Shown piece by piece: positions 16,453 to 25,851 of a DNA stretch of 64,000 nucleotides. The DNA comes from Micromonospora sp. U21 (GTDB lineage: Bacteria > Actinomycetota > Actinomycetes > Mycobacteriales > Micromonosporaceae). The notes below the pieces were generated by a model. It did no database searches and was not told the origin of the DNA. It saw only the letters and a program-made list of their open reading frames with translations. Each line of letters opens with the position of its first letter. The first letter of the stretch is position 1. The position numbers and the translations under genes were made by a program. The stretch is taken from positions 1 to 64,000 of the forward strand of contig NZ_JAGPYK010000019.1 in NCBI RefSeq assembly GCF_018070045.1. The letters are read 5' to 3'.

Positions 16453-17655
16453 GTGGATCTCGACCAGCTGGCGGCGCTGCGTACCCCCGAGGGGTCGGCC
16501 GCGCTCGCGGCGGCGGCCGGGCTGACCGGCGGTGACCCCCTGGCCGCGGCGTCCGCCCTGCGTGCGACCGGCGTGCCGCCGGCACTGGCCTCGGCGGCGC
16601 TGACCCAGGCCGACCTGCGCCATCGGGCGGTCGGCAAGTTCGGCCCGGCCGCCGCCGGGATGTTCCTCACCCGCGCCGGGCTGGAGCAGGCCACCCGCCG
16701 GGTGGTGGCCGACCGCCGCGCCGCCCGGCTCCGCGACGCCGGCGTGCGCACCCTGGCCGACCTCGGGTGCGGTCTCGGCGCCGACGCGCTCGCCGCCGCC
16801 CGCGCCGGCATCCGGGTGTACGGGGTGGAGGCCGACCCGGTGACCGCCGCGATGGCCGCCGCCAACGCCGCAGCGGCCGGGCTCGCCGAGCTGTTCACGG
16901 TCGAGTGCGGCGACGCCACCACGTTCGACGTCTCCCGGGTCGACGGGGTCTTCTGCGACCCGGCCCGGCGCCGGGCCGGGACCGGGCGGCGGATCTTCGA
17001 CCCGCGCGCCTACTCTCCGCCGTGGGATTTTGTCACCGGGCTCGCCGAAAGGGTGCCACGCACCGTCGTCAAGGTGGCGCCGGGACTGGATCACGCGCTC
17101 ATCCCGGCCGGCGCGGAGGCGGAGTGGGTCGGCGTGGACGGCGATCTGGTCGAGGCGGCGCTCTGGTGCGGCGAGCTGGCGGAGGTGCCCCGCCGCGCCA
17201 CGCTCTACCGGCAGGGAGCGGGCGGCGACGAGACCCGCCGCCACCAGCTCACCGGCTCGGGTGCCGCTGAGGCTCCGGTCGGCCCGGCGCGCCGCTACCT
17301 GTACGACCCGGATCCGGCGGTGGTCCGCGCGCACCTCGTCGCCGAGCTGGCCGGCGAGCTGGACGCCACCCTCGGCGACGCGAGCATCGCCTACCTCTAC
17401 GCCGACCATCCGACCCGCACCCCGTACGCGCGCTGCCTGGAGGTGACCGACGTGCTGCCGTTCTCGCTCAAGCGCCTGCGGGCTCTCCTGCGGGACCGCC
17501 GGGTCGGCCGGGTGGAGATCCTCAAGCGGGGGTCCGCGCTCACCCCGGAGCAGCTCCGGCGGGACCTGCGGCTGACCGGTGACGCCGCGGCGAGCCTGGT
17601 GCTCACCCGGGTCGCCGGGGCACCGACCGTTCTGATCTGCCAGCCGGTCGACTAG
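16453..17655 (+). CDS. Class I SAM-dependent methyltransferase, THUMP-like C-terminus
   Basis: 400-aa protein. A helical N-terminus (1-90) precedes a Rossmann methyltransferase domain with motif I LADLGCGLGADALAAA (about 97-112), an acidic YGVEAD, and VDGVFCDPARR; the C-terminal third (from about 270) matches the THUMP-like domain seen in this actinobacterial family. DPAR in place of NPPY suggests a substrate other than exocyclic amines of nucleic acid, but the true substrate is unknown. Start GTG at 16453; the gene stands 43 bp after the DUF397 gene and 10 bp before ybaK. Confidence 0.82.
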   Translation: MDLDQLAALRTPEGSAALAAAAGLTGGDPLAAASALRATGVPPALASAALTQADLRHRAVGKFGPAAAGMFLTRAGLEQATRRVVADRRAARLRDAGVRTLADLGCGLGADALAAARAGIRVYGVEADPVTAAMAAANAAAAGLAELFTVECGDATTFDVSRVDGVFCDPARRRAGTGRRIFDPRAYSPPWDFVTGLAERVPRTVVKVAPGLDHALIPAGAEAEWVGVDGDLVEAALWCGELAEVPRRATLYRQGAGGDETRRHQLTGSGAAEAPVGPARRYLYDPDPAVVRAHLVAELAGELDATLGDASIAYLYADHPTRTPYARCLEVTDVLPFSLKRLRALLRDRRVGRVEILKRGSALTPEQLRRDLRLTGDAAASLVLTRVAGAPTVLICQPVD

Positions 17656-17665
17656 GTTCGTCGGC

Positions 17666-18145
17666 GTGGCGGGACAGGGCACTCCGGCGACGGCACTGCT
17701 GGTCAAGCGCGGGATCGCGCATCGCACCCACCCCTACCGGGTGGCGCCGGACGCGCCGAACTACGGCGCGCTGGTGGCGGCGACTCTCGGCGTACCCCCG
17801 GAGCGGGTGTTCAAGTCGCTGGTGACCGAGGTCGACGGCGCGCTCACCGTGGCGGTCGTCCCGGTCACCGGCGAGCTCGACCTCAAGGCGCTCGCGGCGG
17901 CCGTCGGCGGCAAGCGGGCGGCGCTGGCCGATCGGACGGTCGCCGAGCGGGCGACCGGCTACGTGCGGGGCGGGATCAGCCCGCTCGGGCAGCGCCGGCG
18001 ACTGCCCACCGTGCTGGACGTCTCCGCGCTCGACCTGCCGACGATCTATGTCTCCGCTGGCCGGCGCGGTCTGCATCTCGAACTGGCCGCGGCGGATCTG
18101 GTGGCGCTGGCCGAGGCGCGCACGGCAGCGCTGCAGACCCGCTGA
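17666..18145 (+). CDS. ybaK: YbaK/EbsC-type Cys-tRNA(Pro) deacylase
   Basis: 159-aa trans-editing enzyme that hydrolyses Cys mischarged on tRNA-Pro. Full-length YbaK fold: THPYRVAPDA, VFKSLVTEVDG with the conserved Lys, GKRAALADRTVAERATGYVRGGISPLG, and a C-terminal YVSAGRRGLHLELAAADL. It is 10 bp downstream of the methyltransferase gene and probably co-transcribed. Confidence 0.93.
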   Translation: MAGQGTPATALLVKRGIAHRTHPYRVAPDAPNYGALVAATLGVPPERVFKSLVTEVDGALTVAVVPVTGELDLKALAAAVGGKRAALADRTVAERATGYVRGGISPLGQRRRLPTVLDVSALDLPTIYVSAGRRGLHLELAAADLVALAEARTAALQTR

Positions 18146-18205
18146 CGGCTGCCGCCCATCGTCATCTCCCCTGAATGGCCGGGGAGTGACAGTCGCGTTG
18201 CTGAA

Positions 18206-18224
18206 TTGTTATCGCTCCCAACAA
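18206..18224. promoter_or_regulatory. Candidate ROK/LacI-type operator
   Basis: Inverted repeat TTGTT, 9 bases, AACAA in front of the sugar ABC importer whose operon ends in a ROK repressor gene. Short arms, so only a candidate. Confidence 0.35.
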
Positions 18225-18243
18225 ACTTGACGCACCGCCGGTC

Positions 18244-18273
18244 TTGTGGATTCGGTGTGATGCGAAATACGTT
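18244..18273 (+). promoter_or_regulatory. Candidate promoter of the sugar ABC operon
   Basis: -35-like TTGTGG (18244-18249) and -10-like TACGTT (18268-18273), 18-bp spacer, 51 bp before the binding-protein start and just downstream of the candidate operator. Confidence 0.35.
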
Positions 18274-18323
18274 GCCGGGCACAACAAAACAACACCTCCC
18301 CCACCCCCGAAAGGACCCTGCAC

Positions 18324-19418
18324 ATGCGTAAGGGGCTCCTCACCATCGCCGCCGTGGGCCTGCTCACGACCGGCAGCATGACCGCCTGCGGCGGCGACTC
18401 CGGCGACGACCAGGCCAGCTCCGCCAAAACCCCCAAGATCGGCGTGATCCTTCCGGACAGCAAGTCCTCCGCCCGCTGGGAGAGCGCGGACCGTCGGTTC
18501 CTGGAAGAGGCGTTCAAGGCCGCCGGCGTCCAGTACGACATCCAGAACGCCCAGAACGACAAGACCGCCTTCCAGACCATCGCCGACCAGATGATCACCA
18601 GCGGCGTCACCGCCCTGATGATCGTCAACCTGGACTCCGGCACCGGCAAGGCCGTGCTCGACAAGGCCAAGTCGCAGGGCGTCGCCACCATCGACTACGA
18701 CCGGCTCACCCTGGGCGGCTCGGCCCAGTACTACGTCAGCTTCGACAACGAGACCGTGGGCAAGCTCCAGGGCGAGGGTCTGGCCAAGTGCCTGACCGAC
18801 CAGGGCGCCAAGAACCCGGTCGTGGCGTACCTGAACGGCTCCCCCACCGACAACAACGCCACCCTGTTCAAGAACGGCTACGACTCGGTGCTCAAGCCGA
18901 AGTTCGACGCCAAGGAGTACATCAAGGGCCCGGAGGACGCCGTGCCGGCCTGGGACAACGCGCAGGCGGCGACGATCTTCGAGCAGCAACTCACCAAGGC
19001 CAACGGCAAGATCGACGGCGTGCTGGCCGCCAACGACGGTCTCGGCAACGCGGCCATCTCGGTGCTCAAGAAGAACAAGCTCAACGGCAAGGTGCCGGTG
19101 ACCGGGCAGGACGCCACCCCGGAGGGCCTGCAGAACATCCTCGTCGGTGACCAGTGCATGACCGTCTACAAGGCGGTCCGGGAAGAGGCGAAGGCCGCCT
19201 CCGACCTGGCCATCGCGCTCGCCAAGGGTGAGAAGAAGGACACCGGCCAGACGGTGAAGGACCCGGAGGGCGGCCGGGACGTCCCCTCGGTGCTGCTCAC
19301 CCCCAAGGCCATCTACAAGGAGAACGTCAAGGACGTCATCGCCGACGGCTACGTGACCAAGGAAGAGGTCTGCACCGGGACGTACGCCAAGCTCTGCGCC
19401 GACGCCGGCATCAGCTGA
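18324..19418 (+). CDS. Sugar ABC transporter substrate-binding lipoprotein (XylF/RbsB type)
   Basis: 364-aa periplasmic-binding-protein-fold lipoprotein; lipobox MTAC with Cys at 22. Mature part begins with KIGVILPDSKSSARWESADR and contains the type I sugar-binding segments (QMITSGVTALMIVNLDSG, YDRLTLGG, GVLAANDGLGNAA). Best fit is the xylose/multiple-sugar group (XylF/ChvE-like). First gene of an importer operon with ATPase, permease and ROK repressor. A clear AAAGG site precedes the ATG. Confidence 0.92.
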   Translation: MRKGLLTIAAVGLLTTGSMTACGGDSGDDQASSAKTPKIGVILPDSKSSARWESADRRFLEEAFKAAGVQYDIQNAQNDKTAFQTIADQMITSGVTALMIVNLDSGTGKAVLDKAKSQGVATIDYDRLTLGGSAQYYVSFDNETVGKLQGEGLAKCLTDQGAKNPVVAYLNGSPTDNNATLFKNGYDSVLKPKFDAKEYIKGPEDAVPAWDNAQAATIFEQQLTKANGKIDGVLAANDGLGNAAISVLKKNKLNGKVPVTGQDATPEGLQNILVGDQCMTVYKAVREEAKAASDLAIALAKGEKKDTGQTVKDPEGGRDVPSVLLTPKAIYKENVKDVIADGYVTKEEVCTGTYAKLCADAGIS

Positions 19419-19534
19419 CCGACGCCGCAGTACCCGCCGGGACGACCATCGCCGCCCGGCACGGGAGCACCCCTCCCGTGCCGGGCGGCGCCCGCCGGAC
19501 GGGCCCCGCCCCTCCCTCGCGAAGGAGAATCCCC

Positions 19535-20359
19535 GTGTCCGCGACCCCCCTGCTGGAGCTACGCGGGATCGACAAGAGCTTCGGTCCCGTCCAGGTGCTC
19601 CGCGATGTCGCCTTCACCGTCCACCCAGGCGAGGTGACCGCACTGGTCGGCGACAACGGAGCTGGCAAGTCGACCCTGGTGAAGTGCATCAGCGGCATCC
19701 ACCCCACCGACGCCGGCGAGGTCCTGTTCAACGGCGAACCAGTCCACATCGGCAACCCCCGCGACGCCGCCGCGCTCGGCATCGAGGTCGTCTACCAGGA
19801 CCTCGCGCTCTGCGACAACCTCGACATCGTGCAGAACATGTTCCTCGGCCGGGAGAAGCGCAGCGGCATCGTCCTGGACGAGCCGACCATGGAACAGCTC
19901 GCCGCCGAGACGCTGGCCGGTCTCTCCATCCGCACCGTCACCTCGCTGCGTCAGCACGTCTCCAGCCTCTCCGGCGGTCAGCGCCAGACCGTGGCCATCG
20001 CCAAGGCGGTGCTGTGGAACAGCAGGCTGGTCATCCTGGACGAGCCGACCGCGGCGCTCGGCGTCGCGCAGACCGCCCAGGTGCTCGAACTGGTCCGCAG
20101 GCTCGCCGACAACGGCCTGGCCGTGGTGCTCATCTCGCACAACATGAACGACGTCTTCGCCGTCTCCGACCGGATCGCCGCGCTGTACCTCGGCCAGATG
20201 GTCGCCCAGGTGAAGACCACCGACATCACCCACGCCCAGGTGGTCGAACTGATCACCGCCGGGCGCTCGGGCGGGCTCGGCCTCGCCACCGACGCGGGCA
20301 CGGGCGGCAACGGCAACGGCGCGCAGCCGGCCGACTCGACCTCAGGAGGCCACCGATGA
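19535..20359 (+). CDS. Sugar ABC transporter ATP-binding protein
   Basis: 274-aa cytoplasmic ATPase with a single nucleotide-binding domain (not the double RbsA type): Walker A GDNGAGKST, Q-loop VVYQD, signature LSGGQRQ, Walker B VILDEPTAAL, and the switch His in VVLISHNM. A Gly/Asn-rich tail follows. GTG at 19535 follows AAGGAG at about 8 bases and starts just before the first strand (TPLLELRGIDKSFG). It overlaps the permease gene by 4 bases. Confidence 0.93.
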   Translation: MSATPLLELRGIDKSFGPVQVLRDVAFTVHPGEVTALVGDNGAGKSTLVKCISGIHPTDAGEVLFNGEPVHIGNPRDAAALGIEVVYQDLALCDNLDIVQNMFLGREKRSGIVLDEPTMEQLAAETLAGLSIRTVTSLRQHVSSLSGGQRQTVAIAKAVLWNSRLVILDEPTAALGVAQTAQVLELVRRLADNGLAVVLISHNMNDVFAVSDRIAALYLGQMVAQVKTTDITHAQVVELITAGRSGGLGLATDAGTGGNGNGAQPADSTSGGHR

Positions 20360-21618
20360 CCACCACCGCCGTGCGGAAGGACGGCCCCGCGGCCGTCACA
20401 CCGCCGCCGACCGTCGGAGGCCACGTCCGCACCTACCTGAGCCGGGTACGCGGCGGTGATGTCGGCGCCCTGCCGGCGGTGCTGGGCCTGCTCGTGCTCT
20501 GCACGGTCTTCGCGGTCATGCGGCCGTCGTCGTTCCTGTCGGCCGGCAACTTCGCCAACCTCTTCACCCAGGGCGCCGCAGTCACGCTGATCGCGATGGG
20601 CCTGGTCTTCGTGCTGCTGCTCGGCGAGATCGACCTCTCCGCCGGCTTCGCCAGCGGGGTCTGCGCCGCGGTGCTGGCCAATGTGGTCACCGTGCTCGGT
20701 TACCCCTGGTGGGTGGCCGTGCTCGCCGCGGTCGCCACCGGTCTGGTCATCGGCACCGGCCTCGGTCTGCTCGTCGCGAAGATCGGAATTCCGTCCTTCG
20801 TGGTCACCCTCGCCGGCTTCCTCGCCTTCCAGGGCATCGTGCTGCTGCTCGTGAAGGAGGGCACCAACATCTCCGTCCGGGACGAGGTGCTGGTCGCCAT
20901 CGCCAACCGCAACCTCGCCCCCACCCTGGGCTGGGCGTTGACCGTCCTCGCAGTCGTCGGCTACGCGGCGGTGCAACTGCTGCGCCACCGCAACCGCGTG
21001 GCCCTCGGTCTGATCACCGACCCGATCGCGGTGGTGGCGCTCCGGATCGCCGGGCTCGCCATCATCCTCGGCACGGCGGTGTACGTCCTCAATCTGGAGC
21101 GCAGCCGCAACGTACTGATCGTCTCGCTCAAGGGTGTGCCGATCGTGGTGCCGGTCATCGCGGTGCTGCTGATCGTCTGGACCTTCGTGCTCCAACGCAC
21201 CAGCTACGGCCGGCACATCTACGCCGTGGGCGGTAACCGGGAAGCGGCGCGCCGGGCCGGCATCAACGTCGACCGGATCCGGATCTCGGTGTTCGTGATC
21301 TGCTCGTCCATGGCCGCCGTCGGCGGCATCGTGGCGGCCAGTCGGGCCAACTCGGTCGACCCGAACACGGGTGGCAGTAACGTACTGCTCTACGCGGTCG
21401 GCGCGGCCGTCATCGGCGGCACGAGCCTCTTCGGCGGCAAGGGCCGCGTCCTCGACGCCGTGCTCGGCGGCGCGGTGGTCGCGGTCATCGAAAACGGAAT
21501 GGGTCTGATGGGGTACAGCGCGGGAGTCAAGTACGTGGTCACCGGCGTCGTGCTCCTCCTCGCCGCCAGCGTGGACGCTCTCTCCCGCCGCCGCGCCGCC
21601 GCTACCGGCACCCGCTGA
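20356..21618 (+). CDS. Sugar ABC transporter permease (XylH/RbsC type)
   Basis: 420-aa integral membrane protein of the BPD_transp_2 family with about 10-12 hydrophobic segments; GEIDLSAGF near residue 95 and the cytoplasmic coupling segment YGRHIYAVGGNREAARRAGI near 290 are diagnostic of ribose/xylose permeases. ATG overlaps the ATPase stop (ATGA); AGGAGG precedes it. Only one permease is encoded, so it should function as a homodimer. Confidence 0.93.
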   Translation: MTTTAVRKDGPAAVTPPPTVGGHVRTYLSRVRGGDVGALPAVLGLLVLCTVFAVMRPSSFLSAGNFANLFTQGAAVTLIAMGLVFVLLLGEIDLSAGFASGVCAAVLANVVTVLGYPWWVAVLAAVATGLVIGTGLGLLVAKIGIPSFVVTLAGFLAFQGIVLLLVKEGTNISVRDEVLVAIANRNLAPTLGWALTVLAVVGYAAVQLLRHRNRVALGLITDPIAVVALRIAGLAIILGTAVYVLNLERSRNVLIVSLKGVPIVVPVIAVLLIVWTFVLQRTSYGRHIYAVGGNREAARRAGINVDRIRISVFVICSSMAAVGGIVAASRANSVDPNTGGSNVLLYAVGAAVIGGTSLFGGKGRVLDAVLGGAVVAVIENGMGLMGYSAGVKYVVTGVVLLLAASVDALSRRRAAATGTR

Positions 21619-21640
21619 CCGCGCGGTAGGTGGCACCGCG

Positions 21641-22822
21641 ATGCGCCCGGCACCAAGCCAGGACGAGGTCCGACGGCAGAACCTCGGGGCCCTGCTGCGA
21701 CACGTGCACGTCCACGGGGCGACCACACGTGCCGAGCTCACCACCACGCTGGGCCTGAACCGGAGCACCATCGGCGCGCTCACCGCCGACCTGGCCGGCG
21801 TGGGGCTGGTCAGCGAGGGAGCACCGAGGGAGACCGGCCGGGCCGGGCGACCGTCGCTGGTCGTCCGGCCCGAGTCGGCCCGGGTGTTCGCGTACGCGTA
21901 CTCCATGGAGGTGGATCGGCTGCGCGCCGCCCGGATCGGCCTGGGCGGCGCGGTGCTGGACCAGCGGGAGCTGGACCGACCGCGCGGCCTGCTCGCCGCG
22001 GAGGCGGCGCCGCTGCTGGCCGGCGCGGTCAAGGAGATGCAGCAGGGCGTGCCGCACGACGCGATCTGCGTGGGCGCCGGCGTCGCGGTCTGCGGCATGG
22101 TCCGCCGCGACGACGGCCTGGTCCGACTCGGCCCGACCACCGGCTGGGTGGACGAGCCGATCGGCGCGGCGCTCGGCGCCGAGCTGGGCATCGACGTGCC
22201 CATCACGGTGGGCAATGTGGCCGACGTGGCCGCGTTCGCCGAGCACGCGCGAGGTGTCGCCGCCGGCTGCGACAACGTCATCTACCTGTACGGCGACGTC
22301 GGCGTGGGCGCCGGCATCATCGCCGGCGGACGTCGGTTGACCGGGCACGGCGGGTACGGCGGCGAGGTCGGCCACATGAAGGTGGTCCGCGACGGCATGC
22401 CCTGCGAGTGCGGCTCCCGGGGCTGCTGGGAGACCGAGATCGGCGAGCACGGCCTGCTCCGTGCGGCCGGACGCTCCGACGCCCGGGGCCGGGACGCGCT
22501 GCTGGCGGTCTTCGACGCCGCCGACCGGGGCGACGCCCGGGCCCAGACGGCGGTCCGTCAGGCCGGTGACTGGCTCGGCTTCGGGGTGGCCAACCTGGTG
22601 AACGTCTTCAACCCCGAGATGGTCATCTTCGGCGGCACCATGCGCGACCTCTACCTCGCCGCGGCGGCCCAGATCCGCAGCCGGCTCAACTCCAACGCGC
22701 TCGGCGCCTGCCTGGAACACGTCCGGTTGCGCACCCCGAAGTTGGGTGCGAACGCGCCCCTGATCGGCGCCGCCGAACTGGCCTTCGAGCGGCTCCTCGC
22801 CGACCCCCTCGATGTGGGCTGA
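21641..22822 (+). CDS. ROK-family transcriptional repressor
   Basis: 393-aa regulator: N-terminal winged helix (about 10-70, RAELTTTLGLNRSTIGALTADL) and a C-terminal ROK/sugar-kinase-like domain with the zinc motif CECGSRGCWE (about 257-266) and GYGGEVGHM. It lies 22 bp after the permease, so it likely senses the imported sugar or its phosphate and represses this operon; a TTGTT-N9-AACAA repeat upstream of the operon is a possible target. Confidence 0.92.
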   Translation: MRPAPSQDEVRRQNLGALLRHVHVHGATTRAELTTTLGLNRSTIGALTADLAGVGLVSEGAPRETGRAGRPSLVVRPESARVFAYAYSMEVDRLRAARIGLGGAVLDQRELDRPRGLLAAEAAPLLAGAVKEMQQGVPHDAICVGAGVAVCGMVRRDDGLVRLGPTTGWVDEPIGAALGAELGIDVPITVGNVADVAAFAEHARGVAAGCDNVIYLYGDVGVGAGIIAGGRRLTGHGGYGGEVGHMKVVRDGMPCECGSRGCWETEIGEHGLLRAAGRSDARGRDALLAVFDAADRGDARAQTAVRQAGDWLGFGVANLVNVFNPEMVIFGGTMRDLYLAAAAQIRSRLNSNALGACLEHVRLRTPKLGANAPLIGAAELAFERLLADPLDVG

Positions 22823-22841
22823 TCCGCGTACCCTGTCCGGC

Positions 22842-23150
22842 GTGGATGTCGAGCTGCGCGCCTCCGACGACGACCGCAACCGGGTGGTCGCCGAGCTGCA
22901 CCGGCACACCACCGCGGGCCGGCTCACCCTGGACGAGTTCTCCGACCGGGTCGGCGCGGTGTGGACCTCCCGCACCCTCGGTGACCTGGCCGCCCTGACC
23001 CGCGACCTGCCGGCCCTGCCCAGCCCGGCCGCCGACGCGTCGCCCGGCGGCGATCACGCCGGGCACGGCCGCCGGGAGCTGCTGGTGCTCTTCGCCGTCG
23101 CCGCGCTCACCCTGCTGCTGCTCGGCGGCTTCCTCGCCGTCACCCGCTGA
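22842..23150 (+). CDS. DUF1707 (SHOCT-like) membrane protein
   Basis: 102-aa protein: DUF1707 domain (ELRASDDDRNRVVAELHRHTTAGRLTLDEFSDRVG), a short Pro/His/Gly linker and one C-terminal transmembrane segment (about 80-100). GTG at 22842 matches the family start; an ATG at 22812 overlapping the ROK stop would add ten residues. Function unknown; such proteins are thought to be small membrane-associated regulators. Confidence 0.82.
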   Translation: MDVELRASDDDRNRVVAELHRHTTAGRLTLDEFSDRVGAVWTSRTLGDLAALTRDLPALPSPAADASPGGDHAGHGRRELLVLFAVAALTLLLLGGFLAVTR

Positions 23151-23205
23151 TCCGCGCCGCCGACCGGTGAACTGATCAGGCGGTCAGTCCGTATCAGTGG
23201 ACGGA

Positions 23206-23233
23206 CGGGCAGCCGGCGGCATGCGGCTGCCCG
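23206..23233. terminator. Hairpin between DUF1707 and DUF4142 genes
   Basis: Perfect 10-bp GC-rich arms (23206-23215, 23224-23233), 8-base loop, 55 bp after the DUF1707 stop; probable terminator, though it lies only 42 bp before the next start. Confidence 0.45.
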
Positions 23234-23275
23234 GTCCAGACGCGTTTCTGTCCGGACCGAGGAGGCACCGCAGAC

Positions 23276-24016
23276 ATGGCACCGCTCAGATCCCCCCGTC
23301 GCCGGCTGGGCAACCGGACCCACCGGGCGGCGATGCTGCTCATCGCCGTCATCGCGGGGGTCGGCGTACTGCCCGGCGTGGCCGTCGCCGCGCCCGCCGG
23401 CGGGCAGCAGCTCAACGCCGCCGACATGACCCTGCTCAACGGTGTGCGGCTGGCCGGGTTGTGGGAGATGCCGGCCGGTCAGATGGCCGCCGAGAAGGGG
23501 CAGTCGGCCAAGGTCCGGGAGATCGGCGCGGGCATCGCCAACGAGCACCAGCAGCTCGACCAGCTCGTCGTGAACGCCGCCAACAAGCTGGGCGCGGCCA
23601 TCCCGTCCGAACCGACCGCCGAGCAGAAGGGCTGGCTGTCGGAGATGCAGAACGCCTCCGGCGCCCGGTTCGATCAGATCTTCGTCACCCGGCTCCGGGT
23701 GGCCCACGGCAAGATCTTCCCGGTGATCGGCGCGGTGCGGGCGAGCACCCGGGACGCCACCGTCCGCAAGCTCTGCGACGACGCCAACCGCTTCGTGTTG
23801 CACCACATGCAGATGTTGGAGAGCACCAATCTGGTCCGCTGGCCGGAGCTGCCGCCGGCGGCGCTGCCCGCCCCCGGCAACGACGGGCTGCTGGCCGCCG
23901 CCGCCGCGAACACCGGCCCCCAGGTCGGGGTCAGCAGCACAGTCGTCTGGCTGGTCTTCCTCGCCGCGCTGGGCACCGGCGGGATCGCCACCTACCGGAT
24001 GCTGCGCCGCAGCTGA
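23276..24016 (+). CDS. DUF4142 secreted/membrane-tethered protein
   Basis: 246 aa: signal sequence (hydrophobic about 19-39, cleavage near VAVAAP), a helical DUF4142 domain (about 45-190; MTLLNGVRLAGLWEMPAGQMAAEKGQ, then IANEHQQLDQLV, a ferritin-like four-helix arrangement), a Pro/Ala linker, and a C-terminal transmembrane helix followed by RRS. Family function is not known; members are often stress-associated. Candidate metal ligands His/Glu lie in the helices. Confidence 0.85.
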   Translation: MAPLRSPRRRLGNRTHRAAMLLIAVIAGVGVLPGVAVAAPAGGQQLNAADMTLLNGVRLAGLWEMPAGQMAAEKGQSAKVREIGAGIANEHQQLDQLVVNAANKLGAAIPSEPTAEQKGWLSEMQNASGARFDQIFVTRLRVAHGKIFPVIGAVRASTRDATVRKLCDDANRFVLHHMQMLESTNLVRWPELPPAALPAPGNDGLLAAAAANTGPQVGVSSTVVWLVFLAALGTGGIATYRMLRRS

Positions 24017-24045
24017 CCGTCGGCGGCCGCCTCGCTGGTGGCCAC

Positions 24046-25851
24046 CTAGCCGGTGGCGGGCCGGTCGCCGGGCTCGTCGCTGTGGTGCCAGGAGCGCCAC
24101 AGCGCCGCGTACGAGCCACCGGCCGCCACCAGCTCGTCGTGCGGGCCCAGCTCGGTGATCCGGCCGTCCTCCACCACCGCCACCCGGTCGGCGTCGTGTG
24201 CGGAGAAGAGCCGGTACGCGATGGCGATCACGGTACGGCCGGCCAGCACGGCGGCCAGGGAGCGTTCCAGCTCCCGGGCGGCACGCGGGTCGATCAGCGA
24301 GGTCGCCTCGTCCAGCACCAGGGTGTGCGGGTCGGCCAGCACCAGCCGGGCCAGCGCCACCTGCTGCGACTGCGCCGGGGAGAGCGGGTGGCCACCGGCG
24401 CCGACCACGGTGTCCAGCCCGTCGGGCAGCGCCTCGGCCCAGTCCAGGGCGGCGACCGCGGCGAGCGCCGCCCGTACCCGCGCCGGGTCGGCGCCCGGCC
24501 GGACCATGGCCACGTTCTCCCGCAGCGAGCCGATGAAGACGTGGTGCTCCTGGGTGACCAGGGCGACATGCGAGCGCAGCTCGTCCAGCGGCAGCTCGTC
24601 CAGCCGTCGGCCGCCCACGGTCACCGACCCGCTGCGCGGGGCGTGCACCCCGGCCAGCAGCCGACCCAGGGTGGACTTGCCGGCACCGGACGGCCCCACC
24701 ATGGCCAGCTTCTCCCCCGGTCGCGGGACCAGGGTCACCCCGTGCAGCACGTCCCGCCCCGTCCGGTACGCGTACCGGACGTCGCGGGCGGCGAGCTGGT
24801 CCGCGCCGCCGTCGACGGCTGCGGCAGGGGCCGGGGCGGTGCCGGCGGGCCGCGCGTCGGCGGCGGGGCTGTCGCCGGTACGGGCCACACCCAGCAGGCG
24901 GGCCATCGAGGCGCCACCCACCTGGAGCTCGTCCAGCCAGGACAGCAGCCGGTCGACCGGGTCCACCAGCTGCTGCACGTAGAGGGTGGCCGCGGTGACC
25001 TGACCGAGGCTGACCCAGCCCCGCAGATAGAACCAGCCGCCGATCAGCAGCGTGGCGACCACCGGCACCACGTACCCGATCTCGGCCACCGGGAAGAAGA
25101 CGGTCCGCAGGTTGAGGGTGTACCGCTCCGCCGCGTACGAACGGCGGACGTCCACGTCGGTGCGGGCCCGGCGGCGCGCCTGCTGCCGCAACGCCTCGGT
25201 GGTCCGCGAGCCCTCGACGGTCTCGCTGATCCCGTCGGTGATGTCCGAGTACGCGGCGTTCTCCCGCAGGTAGCCGGCGGGGGCGCGACGCAGGTACCAG
25301 CGGGTGCCGGCCCAGAGCAGCGGCACCGCCAGCAGGCAGGGCAGCGCGAGCAGCGGGCCGATCAACAGCAGCGCGCCGATGACGAAGCCGGTGGTGACCA
25401 CCGCGATCAGTGTCTCGGGCACCGCCAGGCGGACGGTCCGCGACAGCGCGGAGACGTCCCGGGAGGTGCGGGTGAGCAGATCACCGGTGCCGGCCCGCTC
25501 GACGGTGGCCAGCGGCAGGTCGAGGACCCGGTCCACGAACTCCTCACGCAGCTCGGCGAGGACCCGCTCACCGAGCCGGGCCGAGGCCAGGTGGGCGAAC
25601 CGGACCAGCACCGACTGGGCCAGCACGAAACCGCCGATGAGCAGCGCGATCCGGTCCACGGTGGACTGTCCGACACCTCGGGAGATGCCCTCCACCAGGT
25701 CGCCGAGCAGCCGCGGCGCGGCCAGCCCGGCGGCGGCGGCCAGCGCGTGCAGGCCGAGCGCGGCGGCCAGCGCGCGCGGGTGCCGGCGGACCAGCGTGCG
25801 CGCGTACCGGCGGACCTGCCGCGCGTCTGCGACCGGCAGTGCGGTGGCCAT
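24046..25851 (-). CDS. ABC exporter half-transporter, catalytically loaded subunit
   Basis: 601 aa: six-helix exporter membrane domain (about 25-330) and a nucleotide-binding domain (about 360-580). Walker A is intact (GPSGAGKST) and Walker B is intact (LVLDEATS), but the signature is degenerate (LSPAQSQQ instead of LSGGQ) and the switch His is replaced (IAYRL for IAHRL). The partner encoded upstream shows the opposite pattern, so together they form one competent composite ATP site. ATG overlaps the partner's stop by one base (TGATG). Substrate unknown; no biosynthetic genes adjoin. Confidence 0.9.
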   Translation of the reverse strand: MATALPVADARQVRRYARTLVRRHPRALAAALGLHALAAAAGLAAPRLLGDLVEGISRGVGQSTVDRIALLIGGFVLAQSVLVRFAHLASARLGERVLAELREEFVDRVLDLPLATVERAGTGDLLTRTSRDVSALSRTVRLAVPETLIAVVTTGFVIGALLLIGPLLALPCLLAVPLLWAGTRWYLRRAPAGYLRENAAYSDITDGISETVEGSRTTEALRQQARRRARTDVDVRRSYAAERYTLNLRTVFFPVAEIGYVVPVVATLLIGGWFYLRGWVSLGQVTAATLYVQQLVDPVDRLLSWLDELQVGGASMARLLGVARTGDSPAADARPAGTAPAPAAAVDGGADQLAARDVRYAYRTGRDVLHGVTLVPRPGEKLAMVGPSGAGKSTLGRLLAGVHAPRSGSVTVGGRRLDELPLDELRSHVALVTQEHHVFIGSLRENVAMVRPGADPARVRAALAAVAALDWAEALPDGLDTVVGAGGHPLSPAQSQQVALARLVLADPHTLVLDEATSLIDPRAARELERSLAAVLAGRTVIAIAYRLFSAHDADRVAVVEDGRITELGPHDELVAAGGSYAALWRSWHHSDEPGDRPATG